A stretch of DNA of 64,000 nucleotides from Desulforhabdus amnigena (lineage in GTDB: Bacteria > Desulfobacterota > Syntrophobacteria > Syntrophobacterales > Syntrophobacteraceae): the NCBI RefSeq assembly GCF_027925305.1, contig NZ_BSDR01000001.1:1577001-1641000 (forward strand), written 5' to 3'. Of the stretch, positions 1-8,800 are shown one piece after another. The number at the start of each line of letters is the position of its first letter. Within the stretch, counting starts at the first letter, position 1. The position numbers and the translations under genes are program-made. The notes below the pieces were generated by a model. It made no database searches and had not been told where the DNA came from. It was given only the letters and a program-made list of their open reading frames with translations.

Positions 1-2
1 GA

Positions 3-506
3 ACGGATGTGGGCACGGTAAACAAAGCCTTCGGGTTGATCAGCACGATCCTCGGAACGCTTGCGGGTGGAAGCATCATTGCAAAGATGGGAATCAACCG
101 ATCCCTCTGGCTTTTTGCCTTTCTCCAGGCTTTTTCGAACCTGGCCTTCACGGGACTGGCCTTGGTGGGAAAAAGCTATGCCGTGATGGTAACCGCGATC
201 GGCCTTGAGAACATTTGCGGCGGCATGGGCACGGCGGCATTCGTGGCTTTCATGATGAGCCTTTGCGACAAGCGGTTCACTGCCACGCAGTATGCCCTCC
301 TCACCAGCTTTATGGCTGTCACCCGCGTTTTGGCTGGAGTCCCCACGGGATTCATGGTGAATTCCCTGGGGTGGGCCATGTTCTATTCCGTGAGTGTGTT
401 GGGAGCGCTTCCCGGTATTCTGCTTCTTCCCCGCTTCGCTCCGTGGAATGGAGGAGAGGGAAGAGGCTATGGAGCAAAAGAGGTGGAACTGGTGATCAGT
501 GAATGA
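3..506 (+). CDS. ampG: AmpG-type muropeptide permease, 3' part
   Basis: The frame is already open at base 3, so only the C-terminal ~167 residues are in the window. They form hydrophobic helices of a major facilitator superfamily carrier. The segment ENICGGMGTAAFVA, followed by a short loop and RFTATQYALL, closely matches the AmpG inner-membrane permease, which brings anhydro-muropeptides into the cytoplasm for cell-wall recycling. The family usually has 12 or more helices and 400-500 residues, so most of the protein lies upstream. The last 11 bases overlap the end of the convergent radical SAM gene. The AmpG call rests on remembered E. coli AmpG sequence; a related MFS carrier is the main alternative. 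Confidence 0.85.
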   Translation, partial: TDVGTVNKAFGLISTILGTLAGGSIIAKMGINRSLWLFAFLQAFSNLAFTGLALVGKSYAVMVTAIGLENICGGMGTAAFVAFMMSLCDKRFTATQYALLTSFMAVTRVLAGVPTGFMVNSLGWAMFYSVSVLGALPGILLLPRFAPWNGGEGRGYGAKEVELVISE

Positions 507-1632
507 AATGACGATTTCCCAGCCGCACCCGCCGCAAACCGGCTTCTTTGGCCACCTTCAGGCAGGCTGCGGCCTGATCCCGCGAAGTCGTGGGAAAATC
601 TTCCAAGCAAAACTGAGGGGTAAAAGCAAGCAAGGCATAGGGAATATCCGGATTGAGACTCGCGATGAAAGAAGCGATTTTGTAGACCTCTTCTTCTCCC
701 ACATAACCCGGCACCAGGAGCGTGCTCGCCACCAAAAGCGGCGGTTCCGGCCGCAAAGGAACCCACTCGGCCAGGCAAGCAAAATTTTCCAGCACCTGCC
801 GGTTGTCGCATCCGCACAGGGCCTCGTGGATATGAGGGTCCCACGCTTTTAAATCCGCTTTCACACACCCTCCGGATTCCAGGGAAAGACGCGCCATGGG
901 TTTGAGCCAGGCAGGGTTCATGCTCAGATTGGTTTCCCAACAGATGCGCAGAATCCGATCCGGATGCCTTCGCCGCATCTCCTCCGAAACACGCAGCGCA
1001 TAGGGAAGCTGAGGTGTGGGGTCTCCACCGAAGAAGCAGACGCAACTGGTTTCATCGTTGACTTCATCGACCAGGGAATCGACGGAACGCCAGGTTCCCT
1101 TTGAGAGGCCGCTTCTCTTGAAAGACCAGTTCTGGCAGTAGAGGCAGTTGAAGTTACACCCTTCAAAAAACACGGCCAGATTATAGAATCCAACCTCCGT
1201 TCCACAATCATTGGCATACACTGGGTAGCCGGCTCCTGTTCCCCCAGGGCACACCCAGTCGGCCACACAGTTGGTGGGAAGAGGATCGTAGTAGCAGGAG
1301 ACACGCGCCCTGGAACGTCCGTCCAGGCGCAGGCTGTTTTTATCCCCCGTACGAATGCCGCAGTACCCCGAATCCTTCTCCCCCATGAGGCACTCGTGCG
1401 GACAGAGGCGGCAGGATATCCCCCGGAGATTTCGTGGCGGGTTCCTGGGAAGGTCGAATACCTGCCTCGAGCGTGAATGGATGGCGGCGATCCGCTCACG
1501 GCTCTCTTCCCACCGGTTCTTTATACAATCGGGACAGACCTCAAGGCTGTGCCCGATCCCGGAAAGCCGTGCTCCGCAAATGAGGCAAACAAATGTTCTA
1601 TTCCTGGACCTACCGCATCCCTTGATGAGCAT
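496..1632 (-). CDS. Radical SAM protein, PflA-like, last gene of the hyp operon
   Basis: A 378-residue radical SAM enzyme. The S-adenosylmethionine iron-sulfur motif C-x3-C-x2-C is at residues 159-166 (CNFNCLYC). Two further cysteine groups precede it, a zinc-ribbon-like pair pair near residues 16-36 and a CRLCPHEC...YC cluster near 74-91, as in proteins called pyruvate-formate-lyase activating enzyme homologues (COG1180/COG1313 type). The start codon lies 11 bases after the hypE stop, with GAGG as ribosome binding site formed by the hypE end itself, so it is translated with hypE. Substrate unknown; the position suggests a part in metal-centre or hydrogenase maturation, but that is inference. 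Confidence 0.8.
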   Translation of the reverse strand: MLIKGCGRSRNRTFVCLICGARLSGIGHSLEVCPDCIKNRWEESRERIAAIHSRSRQVFDLPRNPPRNLRGISCRLCPHECLMGEKDSGYCGIRTGDKNSLRLDGRSRARVSCYYDPLPTNCVADWVCPGGTGAGYPVYANDCGTEVGFYNLAVFFEGCNFNCLYCQNWSFKRSGLSKGTWRSVDSLVDEVNDETSCVCFFGGDPTPQLPYALRVSEEMRRRHPDRILRICWETNLSMNPAWLKPMARLSLESGGCVKADLKAWDPHIHEALCGCDNRQVLENFACLAEWVPLRPEPPLLVASTLLVPGYVGEEEVYKIASFIASLNPDIPYALLAFTPQFCLEDFPTTSRDQAAACLKVAKEAGLRRVRLGNRHFIH

Positions 1633-1643
1633 GGATTCTTACC

Positions 1644-2654
1644 TCAACAAATCCTGGGGAGCTGTTCCCCGCGCAGCATGTCCAAAAGGCGATGGCCCCC
1701 GATGCGCGTTCTCAGGAACACACGCCCGGCGTCGTTTGAAACCGTTTCCCCTATCTTGCAGGCGTTTCTGCCCAGAGGATGATCCCGCATGACTCGAAGC
1801 ACACTTTTCATGCATCGGGCGGGCACGAAAACAAGCACCTTTCCCTCGTTGGCCACATACAATGGGTCCAACCCCAGGATTTCACAGGCTCCGGCCACAT
1901 CCTCACGCACCGGCAGGGCTTCCTCTTCCAGACGAATGCCCACATGAGACTGCTCAGCGATCTCGTTCAACGTGGTCGCCACTCCTCCTCGAGTCGGATC
2001 ACGCAGCACATGGATCTGCGGACAGACCTCGAGCATTTTTTCCACCAGACCGTTCAGGGAAGCCGAATCGCTCCTGATTTCATTTTCAAATGCCAGGCCT
2101 TCCCGTTTACAGAGCACAGCCATGCCATGGTCCCCAATGGTGCCGTTGATCAAAACGGCATCTCCGGGTTCGGCATACTGCCCGCCCACCCGGACTCCAG
2201 GAGGAACAACACCCACTCCCGAGGTATTGATAAAGATTTTGTCCGCTTTGCCCCGAGGGACCACCTTCGTGTCTCCAGCCACAATGAAAACATTGGCTTC
2301 ACGGGCGGCAGCCGCCATGGACGACACGATTTCCCCCAGTGTTTCCAGAGAAAGCCCTTCCTCCAGGATAAAACCGGCCGTCATATAGAGGGGTCTCGCC
2401 CCGCGCATGGCCAGATCGTTCACGGTCCCATGCACTGCAAGGCTTCCGATATTGCCCCCCGGAAAAATCACGGGGTCCACCACATACGAATCGGTGGTCA
2501 TGGCAATCTGCCCGTTCCCCACATTCACCAGAGCGCTGTCGTTCATTTCAAGCAGATATTCATTCCGAAAGGATTGGATAAAAAGGTCTTGGACCAGCTC
2601 ATGGGTCGCCCTTCCTCCACTTCCCTGATCCAACTGCACGGTCATGGATTCCAT
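1644..2654 (-). CDS. hypE: Hydrogenase maturation protein HypE
   Basis: 336 residues, the usual length. HypE dehydrates the thiocarboxamide on its C-terminal cysteine to a thiocyanate and passes the cyanide to the Fe(CN)2CO centre of [NiFe]-hydrogenases with HypF, HypC and HypD. The N-terminus has the GSGGRATHELV signature, the middle carries the AIR-synthase-like fold with DPTRGGVATTLNEIA, and the protein ends in PRIC, the carbamoyl-accepting cysteine. It is the fifth hyp gene in the leftward operon. A second ATG three codons in (base 2645) is an equally possible start. Confidence 0.96.
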   Translation of the reverse strand: MESMTVQLDQGSGGRATHELVQDLFIQSFRNEYLLEMNDSALVNVGNGQIAMTTDSYVVDPVIFPGGNIGSLAVHGTVNDLAMRGARPLYMTAGFILEEGLSLETLGEIVSSMAAAAREANVFIVAGDTKVVPRGKADKIFINTSGVGVVPPGVRVGGQYAEPGDAVLINGTIGDHGMAVLCKREGLAFENEIRSDSASLNGLVEKMLEVCPQIHVLRDPTRGGVATTLNEIAEQSHVGIRLEEEALPVREDVAGACEILGLDPLYVANEGKVLVFVPARCMKSVLRVMRDHPLGRNACKIGETVSNDAGRVFLRTRIGGHRLLDMLRGEQLPRIC

Positions 2655-2715
2655 TCTCTTTCTTCCTCACTGCGCCGAAGAAAAAATCGGCGCATGCAAA
2701 CCATCCGTCAGAACA

Positions 2716-3804
2716 TCAATGTTCATAGCGATAATACGCCCCGCAAGTCCCTTCACTGGAAACCATGCACGGCCCCTTGGGATTTTGAGGAGTACACACT
2801 TTACGGAAAAGGCCGCATTGAAGGGGAGTCATCATCCCCCTCAGAACGTCTCCGCAGCGGCATCCCGGATGTTCCTTCACTTCTATCCTTGGCATGAAAA
2901 ATCGGTTCACCGCATCGTAGTCCTTCCATCGGCAACGTATTTTCAGACCACTCCGGGGAATTTCCCCCAGGCCGCGCCATGTGGAATCGACCGGTTCAAA
3001 GATTTCATCCAGGAGACGTCTGGCCGCAAGATTTCCCTCCCAGCTGACAGCTCGCCGATACGGGTTCATCACATGGGCTTCCCCCTTTTCCACCTGGTCC
3101 GCAAGCATGGTGATGCCCTGCAGCAGATCGAGCGCTTCAAAACCTGTGACCACACAGGGGACATGGTAGCGGGTCACCACTTCTTCGTAGGCTGCGGCGC
3201 CGATGACGGTGCTCACATGGCCGGGGCAGAGAAAGCCGTCCAGTTGCTGATCTTTCGCTTCCAAAAGAGCCCGCATGGCTGGTGGGAGCAGCTTGTGTGC
3301 GGAAAAAACCGAGAAATTCCGAAGTCCTTCAGAAGCCGCCCGGCGTACCGCCGCAGCCACGGTGGGGGCTGTCGTTTCAAACCCGATGCCCAGAAATACG
3401 ACCTGACGACCGGGATTTTCCCGCGCGATTTGAAGGGCATCAAACGAGGCGTAGACCATACGCACATCGGCCCCCCTGCTGCGTTCCACATGAAGGGAAG
3501 ACGAGGACCCGGGAACACGTAGAAGGTCACCGAAGGTCGCTATGATGACCCCCGGCTGTTGAGCCAACCAGACGGCCCGGTCGATATCCTCGTTTGCCGT
3601 GACGCAAACGGGACACCCCGGACCGCTGATCAACTGAATGTTCGCCGGGAGCAGCTGCCTCAGCCCCAACCGGAAAATGGACACCGTGTGAGTTCCGCAA
3701 ATCTCCATGAATTTCATGGTTCGCCCGTCACGACCTCTGCGCTGCAATCCGTTCAATAAGCTTTTAGCCAGCTGAGGGTCCCTGTATTCATCCAGATACT
3801 TCAA
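2716..3804 (-). CDS. hypD: Hydrogenase maturation protein HypD
   Basis: 362 residues. HypD is the iron-sulfur scaffold that holds the Fe(CN)2CO group with HypC. Visible hallmarks are MKFMEICGTHT, the SGPGCPVCVT motif with its redox cysteines, GFETTAPT, and the C-terminal cysteine-rich [4Fe-4S] region (HPGCRCGDVL ... GPCMVSSEGTCGAYY). A strong AAGGAGGTG ribosome binding site precedes the ATG. Upstream, where hypC normally sits in hypF-hypC-hypD-hypE operons, there is only a repeat array. Confidence 0.96.
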   Translation of the reverse strand: MKYLDEYRDPQLAKSLLNGLQRRGRDGRTMKFMEICGTHTVSIFRLGLRQLLPANIQLISGPGCPVCVTANEDIDRAVWLAQQPGVIIATFGDLLRVPGSSSSLHVERSRGADVRMVYASFDALQIARENPGRQVVFLGIGFETTAPTVAAAVRRAASEGLRNFSVFSAHKLLPPAMRALLEAKDQQLDGFLCPGHVSTVIGAAAYEEVVTRYHVPCVVTGFEALDLLQGITMLADQVEKGEAHVMNPYRRAVSWEGNLAARRLLDEIFEPVDSTWRGLGEIPRSGLKIRCRWKDYDAVNRFFMPRIEVKEHPGCRCGDVLRGMMTPLQCGLFRKVCTPQNPKGPCMVSSEGTCGAYYRYEH

Positions 3805-3821
3805 GACAACACCTCCTTATG

Positions 3822-4158
3822 TGGCTCATGCTTCGCAGCTGATGGCTCATGCTTCGCCGTTCATGGCTCATAGTTCATGGCTCATAGTTGATGGCTCATA
3901 GTTGATGGCTCATAGTTGATGGTCCATAGTTGATGGTCCATAGTTGATGGTCCATAGTTGATGGTCCATAGTTCATGGCCCGAAGGGCATAAGTACGCTG
4001 AAGTCTCTGAATCCAGCACTTCGCCCCAACCATGCCCCATGCCCCATGCCCCATGCCCCATGCCCCATGCCCCATGAGCCATGCCCCATGAGCCATGAAC
4101 CATGAACCATGAACCATGAGCCATGAGCTACGAGCCATCAGCTGCGAAGCATGAGCCA
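3822..4158. repeat. Heptanucleotide array with 27-bp perfect inverted ends, in place of hypC
   Basis: The hypF-hypD gap is filled by 7-base units. The left part is built of variants of ATGGCTC/ATAGTTG/ATGGTCC, the right part of CATGCCC and CCATGAA/CCATGAG units, with a short unique core near 3978-4028. Bases 3822-3848 and 4132-4158 are perfect inverted copies (TGGCTCATGCTTCGCAGCTG and seven more bases). The right copy forms the last codons of hypF (W-L-M-L-R-S-stop); the left copy ends just before the hypD ribosome binding site. Two overlapping open frames here are only repeat translation. Confidence 0.9.
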
Positions 4159-6444
4159 ATCCGCTCCAATATACGCCTGGCCGAGAGCAATACAGGCGTC
4201 ATTTGTCGGCACTTCCATGTGGCTGTACACCTGAAAACCCTGCTGCATAAGCTCTGAATGCAGTTTATCGAAGAGATAGGCATTCTGGAAGACGCCGCCG
4301 CTCATGGCGACACGATTCAAACCCGTATCTTCCCTCGCACGCCGAATTCCTTCGCTCAGCAGATTCACGAGGCCATTGTGGAATCGCGCGGAAATGATGC
4401 CGACTCCTTGTTTGCGTTTTACTTCGCCAGCCACCTCCGCCACCATCGGATAAGGATCCAAAATCAATGTCTCTTGCTCTCTCGTCACAATCCCCTCGTA
4501 ACTCCCATCGTCGGCTTCCATCACCTGTTCTAGTTCAATGGCCGCCTGCCCTTCGTAAGTGACGGAATCTCTCAGGCCAATGAGAGCGGAAACGGCGTCG
4601 AACAATCTGCCGCAGGAAGACGTGAGGGGGGAGTTGACCCGCCGTTCCAACATCTGCACCAGAATCCTTCGGTTTTGCACGGACCATCGCTCCACGACAT
4701 GCGCGAAAGTCTCTTCGCAATTCCGGGGGTCTATGCTCCACAAATAAGCCAGAGCCATGCGCCATGGTTCCTTGATGGCCTTGCTTCCTCCCGGAAGAGG
4801 AACATGGCGCAAATGCCCCAGGCGTTCAAACCGGTGTCCATCCACCCGAAGGATTTCGCCTCCCCATAGGGTACCGTCGGTTCCGAAGCCGGTCCCATCG
4901 AGAGCCAACCCGAGCAGAGGGCCTGTCAGCTTTTGTTCCGCCGCAACGGAGGCGATATGCGCATGATGATGCTGCACGGCAAGACGTTGAAGGCCCTTTT
5001 GTCCCAGAGCCCACTGCGTACTGAGGTAATCCGGATGAAGATCGTGGACAACGCATTCCGGCTGAATTTCCAGGATGCGCTCCAGGTGAGAGATGACGTG
5101 TTCAAACGAATTGAGGGTTTCCAGGTTCTCGAGGTCCCCGATATGCTGGCTGAGAAACGCTTCCCGGCCCCGTGTGAGGCAGATGGTGTTTTTCAGTTCC
5201 GCCCCTACGCCCAGAACCGGCGGCACCGGTTCACGCAAAAAAACCGGCAGGGGGACATAGCCGCGCGCCCTGCGCATGGGACGGGGCTTGCCGTGAAGCA
5301 CCCGCGTCACGGAATCATCGCACCGCATGTGGATGTCACGGTCGTGAAAGAGAAAATAATCGGCGATGTCCTTCAGCCGCTCGCGGGCGTCCTCATTGGT
5401 CATGACTATGGGCTCATCACTTCGATTGCCGCTGGTCATGACGAGAGCATCGTAGGAGCAACCCTCGAAAAGCAGAAAATGGAGCGGTGTATAAGGGAGA
5501 AAGGCCCCCAGAAAACGGTTGTGGGGCGCAACGCTGGGAGCGATGACCGAACCGGCTTTGTCGGCACGAATTTTCAGAAGTACGATGGGACGCTGCAAGC
5601 CCGTCAGGAGCACTTCCTCTTCCGCATTCACCAGACAGACCTCTTTGACCGCATCCACACTACAAAACATGACGGCAAAGGGTTTTTCCTCCCTGACCTT
5701 TCGACTGCGCAGGCGATTCACCGCCCCTTCATCGCCTGCATGGACCGCCAGGTGAAATCCTCCCAGCCCCTTGACGGCCAAGATGGAACCCGTTTCCAGA
5801 TGCCGAACCGACCGAAGAACGGCATCGTCCCCTTCGGCCACCTTCCGCCCGGCGGGAGTTTCCAGCCAGACCCGCGGGCCGCATTCCCAGCACGCATTGG
5901 GTTGAGCATGAAACCGGCGGTCCATGGGATCTTCATATTCCTTCCGACAGGCGGGGCACATGGCGAAGGAACCCATGGTGGTTTTGTCACGATCGTAAGG
6001 AATGTCTTTTATGATGGTATAGCGGGGACCGCAATGGGTGCAGTTGATGAAAGGATAACGGTAACGGCGGTTCAAAGGGTCGTTCAATTCCCGGAAGCAG
6101 TCGTCACACGTACAGACATCGGGTGCAATGAGGGTGGATCTCGACTGTTCCCCGTCGCTTTTGACAATGGTGAAGCACTCTACCGGGGAAAATTTCCTAT
6201 CGAGAACGTCCATTTCATCGATGCGGGCGAGAGGGGGGGCTTTGGCAGAGATATCCCGCAGGAAACGATCGATTTGTTCGGCATGGCCCGCAGCATCGAT
6301 TTCAACTCCATTGGAGTCGTTTCGAACCCAGCCCCCGAGCTGGTACCGGTGGGCCAGTTGATAGATGAAGGGGCGGAATCCAACCCCCTGGACAATGCCA
6401 CGAACCCGAACAAACACCCGCCGATTTTCCTCAGCCATTCTCAT
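4138..6444 (-). CDS. hypF: Carbamoyltransferase HypF
   Basis: 768 residues, full length. HypF converts carbamoyl phosphate and ATP to a carbamoyl-adenylate and transfers the carbamoyl group to HypE. Domains in order: acylphosphatase (about 8-95, RVRGIVQGVGFRPF), a double zinc finger (four C-x2-C pairs, about 110-190), a YrdC-like domain (about 205-390) and a Kae1-like domain with the HHHAHIASV metal/ATP motif (about 485). The C-terminus reads GADWLMLRS; its last seven codons are the inverted end of the adjacent repeat array, so the original end has probably been replaced. ATG three codons in (MAEEN) is an alternative start. Confidence 0.95.
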   Translation of the reverse strand: MRMAEENRRVFVRVRGIVQGVGFRPFIYQLAHRYQLGGWVRNDSNGVEIDAAGHAEQIDRFLRDISAKAPPLARIDEMDVLDRKFSPVECFTIVKSDGEQSRSTLIAPDVCTCDDCFRELNDPLNRRYRYPFINCTHCGPRYTIIKDIPYDRDKTTMGSFAMCPACRKEYEDPMDRRFHAQPNACWECGPRVWLETPAGRKVAEGDDAVLRSVRHLETGSILAVKGLGGFHLAVHAGDEGAVNRLRSRKVREEKPFAVMFCSVDAVKEVCLVNAEEEVLLTGLQRPIVLLKIRADKAGSVIAPSVAPHNRFLGAFLPYTPLHFLLFEGCSYDALVMTSGNRSDEPIVMTNEDARERLKDIADYFLFHDRDIHMRCDDSVTRVLHGKPRPMRRARGYVPLPVFLREPVPPVLGVGAELKNTICLTRGREAFLSQHIGDLENLETLNSFEHVISHLERILEIQPECVVHDLHPDYLSTQWALGQKGLQRLAVQHHHAHIASVAAEQKLTGPLLGLALDGTGFGTDGTLWGGEILRVDGHRFERLGHLRHVPLPGGSKAIKEPWRMALAYLWSIDPRNCEETFAHVVERWSVQNRRILVQMLERRVNSPLTSSCGRLFDAVSALIGLRDSVTYEGQAAIELEQVMEADDGSYEGIVTREQETLILDPYPMVAEVAGEVKRKQGVGIISARFHNGLVNLLSEGIRRAREDTGLNRVAMSGGVFQNAYLFDKLHSELMQQGFQVYSHMEVPTNDACIALGQAYIGADWLMLRS

Positions 6445-6512
6445 TTTGGATGTCTCTCACAATATCGGCATTTCCGACATCCCCACAATCCCCCTTCAAA
6501 GGGGGTTTCATC

Positions 6513-7187
6513 CTAAAACCGCCCCTTTTTCTGTTCCCGCACTTTACCTTCCAGCCAGGAAAGCCAGGGGGTCAGGCCTTCGCCCGTACGGCAGGATACT
6601 TCAAAAACCTGCTGATTTCCGTTGAGCTGGCGGGTCCGTTCGTGAATTTTTTTGACATCGCAATCGATATAGGGAAGCAGATCGATTTTATTGATGAGAA
6701 GGACTGAACTCAGCTGGAACATCAGGGGATACTTCAGGGGTTTGTCATCCCCTTCGGTTACGCTCAGGATCATGACCTTATCGTGTTCCCCCAGGTTGAA
6801 CTCGGCCGGACAGACCAGGTTCCCCACATTTTCGATGATGAGAAGATCCAGGTCTTTGAGATCGATGGATTCCAGTGCGATCTGAATCATGTTGCCATCC
6901 AGGTGGCATCCACCCTCGGTATTGATCTGAACGGCCTGGACCCCTTTTTGCTGAATGCGTTCGGCATCGTAGGAAGACTGAAGGTCCCCTTCGATCACCG
7001 CCATCTTCAGCCGCCCCGCCAGACCGTCGATGGTCTTTTCAAGGAGGGACGTCTTACCCGCCCCCGGCGAACTCATGAGGTTGATCACGTATATGCCCGC
7101 ATCGTCGAAACGCTTGCGGTTTGCGGCCGCCAGCCGTTCATTGGCCTGGAGTATGTTGCGAACTACGGGAACATTGATCTGCGCCAT
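6513..7187 (-). CDS. hypB: Nickel-incorporation GTPase HypB
   Basis: 224 residues. A SIMIBI-class GTPase that, with HypA, delivers nickel to [NiFe]-hydrogenase large subunits. The P-loop SSPGAGKTSLLEK is near residue 40 and VGNLVCPAEF, containing the G-domain metal-site cysteine, near residue 130. The histidine-rich N-terminal storage stretch of some HypB proteins is absent; the N-terminus is the short form (MAQINVPVVRNILQANE). The start lies inside the 3' end of hypA (50-base overlap), suggesting translational coupling. Confidence 0.95.
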   Translation of the reverse strand: MAQINVPVVRNILQANERLAAANRKRFDDAGIYVINLMSSPGAGKTSLLEKTIDGLAGRLKMAVIEGDLQSSYDAERIQQKGVQAVQINTEGGCHLDGNMIQIALESIDLKDLDLLIIENVGNLVCPAEFNLGEHDKVMILSVTEGDDKPLKYPLMFQLSSVLLINKIDLLPYIDCDVKKIHERTRQLNGNQQVFEVSCRTGEGLTPWLSWLEGKVREQKKGRF

Positions 7188-7539
7188 TATCCTCCCCCGT
7201 TTCCCCCTCTATGCTGACAATGGAAAGATCCCTCCCGCTCACCAATTCCAGGGTGGGATCACCACATTGAGGGCACAAGAACATCTGGTTTTCCACTTCA
7301 AAAAGAATATCGCATCTGGAACATCTCGCAATCACCGGAACCGTCTCGATTTCCAGTGAAGCCCCTGCCGCCAGGGTATCTTTGCTCACCAACTCGAAAC
7401 AAAATGTCAGGGATTCAGGGACAACAGCAGCCAGAGCTCCCACCTGGATCCTGATCACCTTCACGCACTCCAGGGAATGCTTTTGCCCCTCTTCCTGCAC
7501 GATTTCCAAGAGACTCTGTGCGATCGACAGCTCGTGCAC
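7138..7539 (-). CDS. hypA: Nickel chaperone HypA
   Basis: 133 residues from a GTG start. HypA binds nickel through its N-terminal M-H-E motif and zinc through two CxxC pairs. I chose GTG at 7539 because it gives the family N-terminus (M)HELSIAQSLLEIV and has GAGGAG six bases upstream; an upstream ATG would add residues the family lacks. The zinc site is CSRCDILFEVENQMFLCPQC (residues about 73-92). The C-terminal tail beyond about residue 113 is longer than usual and overlaps hypB. First gene of the hyp operon. Confidence 0.92.
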   Translation of the reverse strand: MHELSIAQSLLEIVQEEGQKHSLECVKVIRIQVGALAAVVPESLTFCFELVSKDTLAAGASLEIETVPVIARCSRCDILFEVENQMFLCPQCGDPTLELVSGRDLSIVSIEGETGEDNGADQCSRSSQHTPGQ

Positions 7540-8035
7540 AGCTTTCTCCTCATTCATTGAAATGGGTATCATCGGGTGCAAAAACCCGGGAAGGGTTATC
7601 ATTTCGGAGCGAAGGATTTATCCTACCCGTAAAAAAGGGATTGCCGTTTCCGCTCCCCGGGCCTTATTTAACATCTCCGTTCTCGATCCCAAAAGAGACC
7701 GAAGCCCGAAATTCAAACGAGACGTTGGGAATTAACATGAGCCAATGAATGGGTCAAGATGTGCGGCTGTATTTGTTCCTCATACATCCCGTTCGGCGGT
7801 CGATGAAGAGGTGCTATGTACTTTTTTATAGTAAGGTTTTCAATCAATACTACAGTGAGAATGTAAGAGCAGCATGGCTCCATCGTAGAGCTGGCAAAGT
7901 CTTCTTTTCTCCTCTACGATAGAAGTCTCATTGTCGTATCAATTGTTCCGTTGATTATGGAAGCCCTCTGTGATTTTATAAAAATGTGTGTGAAACCTGG
8001 AAGAAATTTGCATAATCCCAAATAAGGAGGAACCG
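7540..8035. other. Intergenic region between divergent hypA and elbB
   Basis: About 500 bases separating the leftward hyp operon from the rightward elbB gene. It must hold promoters for both directions. I see no coding frame worth calling and no strong -35/-10 pair. The only clear signal is AAGGAGG just before elbB. Confidence 0.5.
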
Positions 8036-8695
8036 ATGGCAAAAAGAATAGGAGTGATTCTGTCGGGATGCGGTGTTTTTGATGGATCGGAAATCCATGA
8101 GGCCGTTCTGACCCTGCTCGCTCTTGGCCGGGCGGGTGCAAAAGCCGTCTGCATGGCCCCCAATATAGAGCAATATCACGTGATCAACCACTTGACGCAG
8201 CAGGAAACCAATGAAAAGAGAAACGTCCTCGTGGAATCCGCCCGCATTGCCCGCGGGGACATCAAGGACATCAAAGACGTGAAGGCATCAGACATCGATG
8301 GACTCATTCTTCCCGGGGGATTCGGGGCCGCCAAGAACTTGAGCGATTTTGCATTCAAGGGCCCCGATGCCACGGTGAATCCTGAAGTGAAACGATTGCT
8401 CGAGGAGATGGTTGCCGCGAAAAAGCCCATCGGAGCCATTTGCATCGCTCCGGCCACTCTGACGAAGGCGCTTTCGGACAAAAAACCCGAAGTGACCATC
8501 GGGAACGATGTGGGAACCGCCCAGGGCATCGAAGCCATGGGGGGGCGTCACCATACTTGCACCGTGGACATGATCCACGTGGATAAGAATAACAAAATCG
8601 TGACAACTCCCGCCTACATGCTCGGTCCGGGAATCAAAGACGTGGCCCGGGGAATCGAGAAACTGGTGGCCAAAGTGGTGGAACTGGCGGGTTAG
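8036..8695 (+). CDS. elbB: ElbB-like class I glutamine amidotransferase-like protein
   Basis: 219 residues, typical for ElbB. The family (DJ-1/PfpI fold) has glyoxalase activity in E. coli and was named for a link to isoprenoid synthesis; the physiological role is unsettled. Visible features: the N-terminal GVILSGCGVFDGSEIHEAV signature, the central LPGGFGAAKNLSDFA, and the nucleophile elbow with cysteine at GAICIAPA (about residue 138). The AAGGAGG ribosome binding site is well placed. It appears to be transcribed alone. Confidence 0.92.
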   Translation: MAKRIGVILSGCGVFDGSEIHEAVLTLLALGRAGAKAVCMAPNIEQYHVINHLTQQETNEKRNVLVESARIARGDIKDIKDVKASDIDGLILPGGFGAAKNLSDFAFKGPDATVNPEVKRLLEEMVAAKKPIGAICIAPATLTKALSDKKPEVTIGNDVGTAQGIEAMGGRHHTCTVDMIHVDKNNKIVTTPAYMLGPGIKDVARGIEKLVAKVVELAG

Positions 8696-8800
8696 CACCG
8701 GCAAGCATCTTTTCATTGCCCTCTATCTTTTCGGGAGAGGATCGGGGGCCAAAAGAGTGCTTTCAAGAATTCAATTCATGAAAGCATTTGCGGAGCATCG

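Noticed and set aside
1779-2897. 372-codon rightward open frame opposite hypE/hypD
   Set aside because: Histidine-rich, no known motif, spans the hypE start and the hypD end on the opposite strand.
3882-4159. Two overlapping leftward open frames (80 and 87 codons) with M-A-H-G-type repeats
   Set aside because: They only translate the heptanucleotide array, in two frames with equal success, and have no ribosome binding site.
4933-6516. 527-codon rightward open frame opposite hypF
   Set aside because: Antisense shadow of hypF, which has complete domain motifs on the other strand; no family resemblance.
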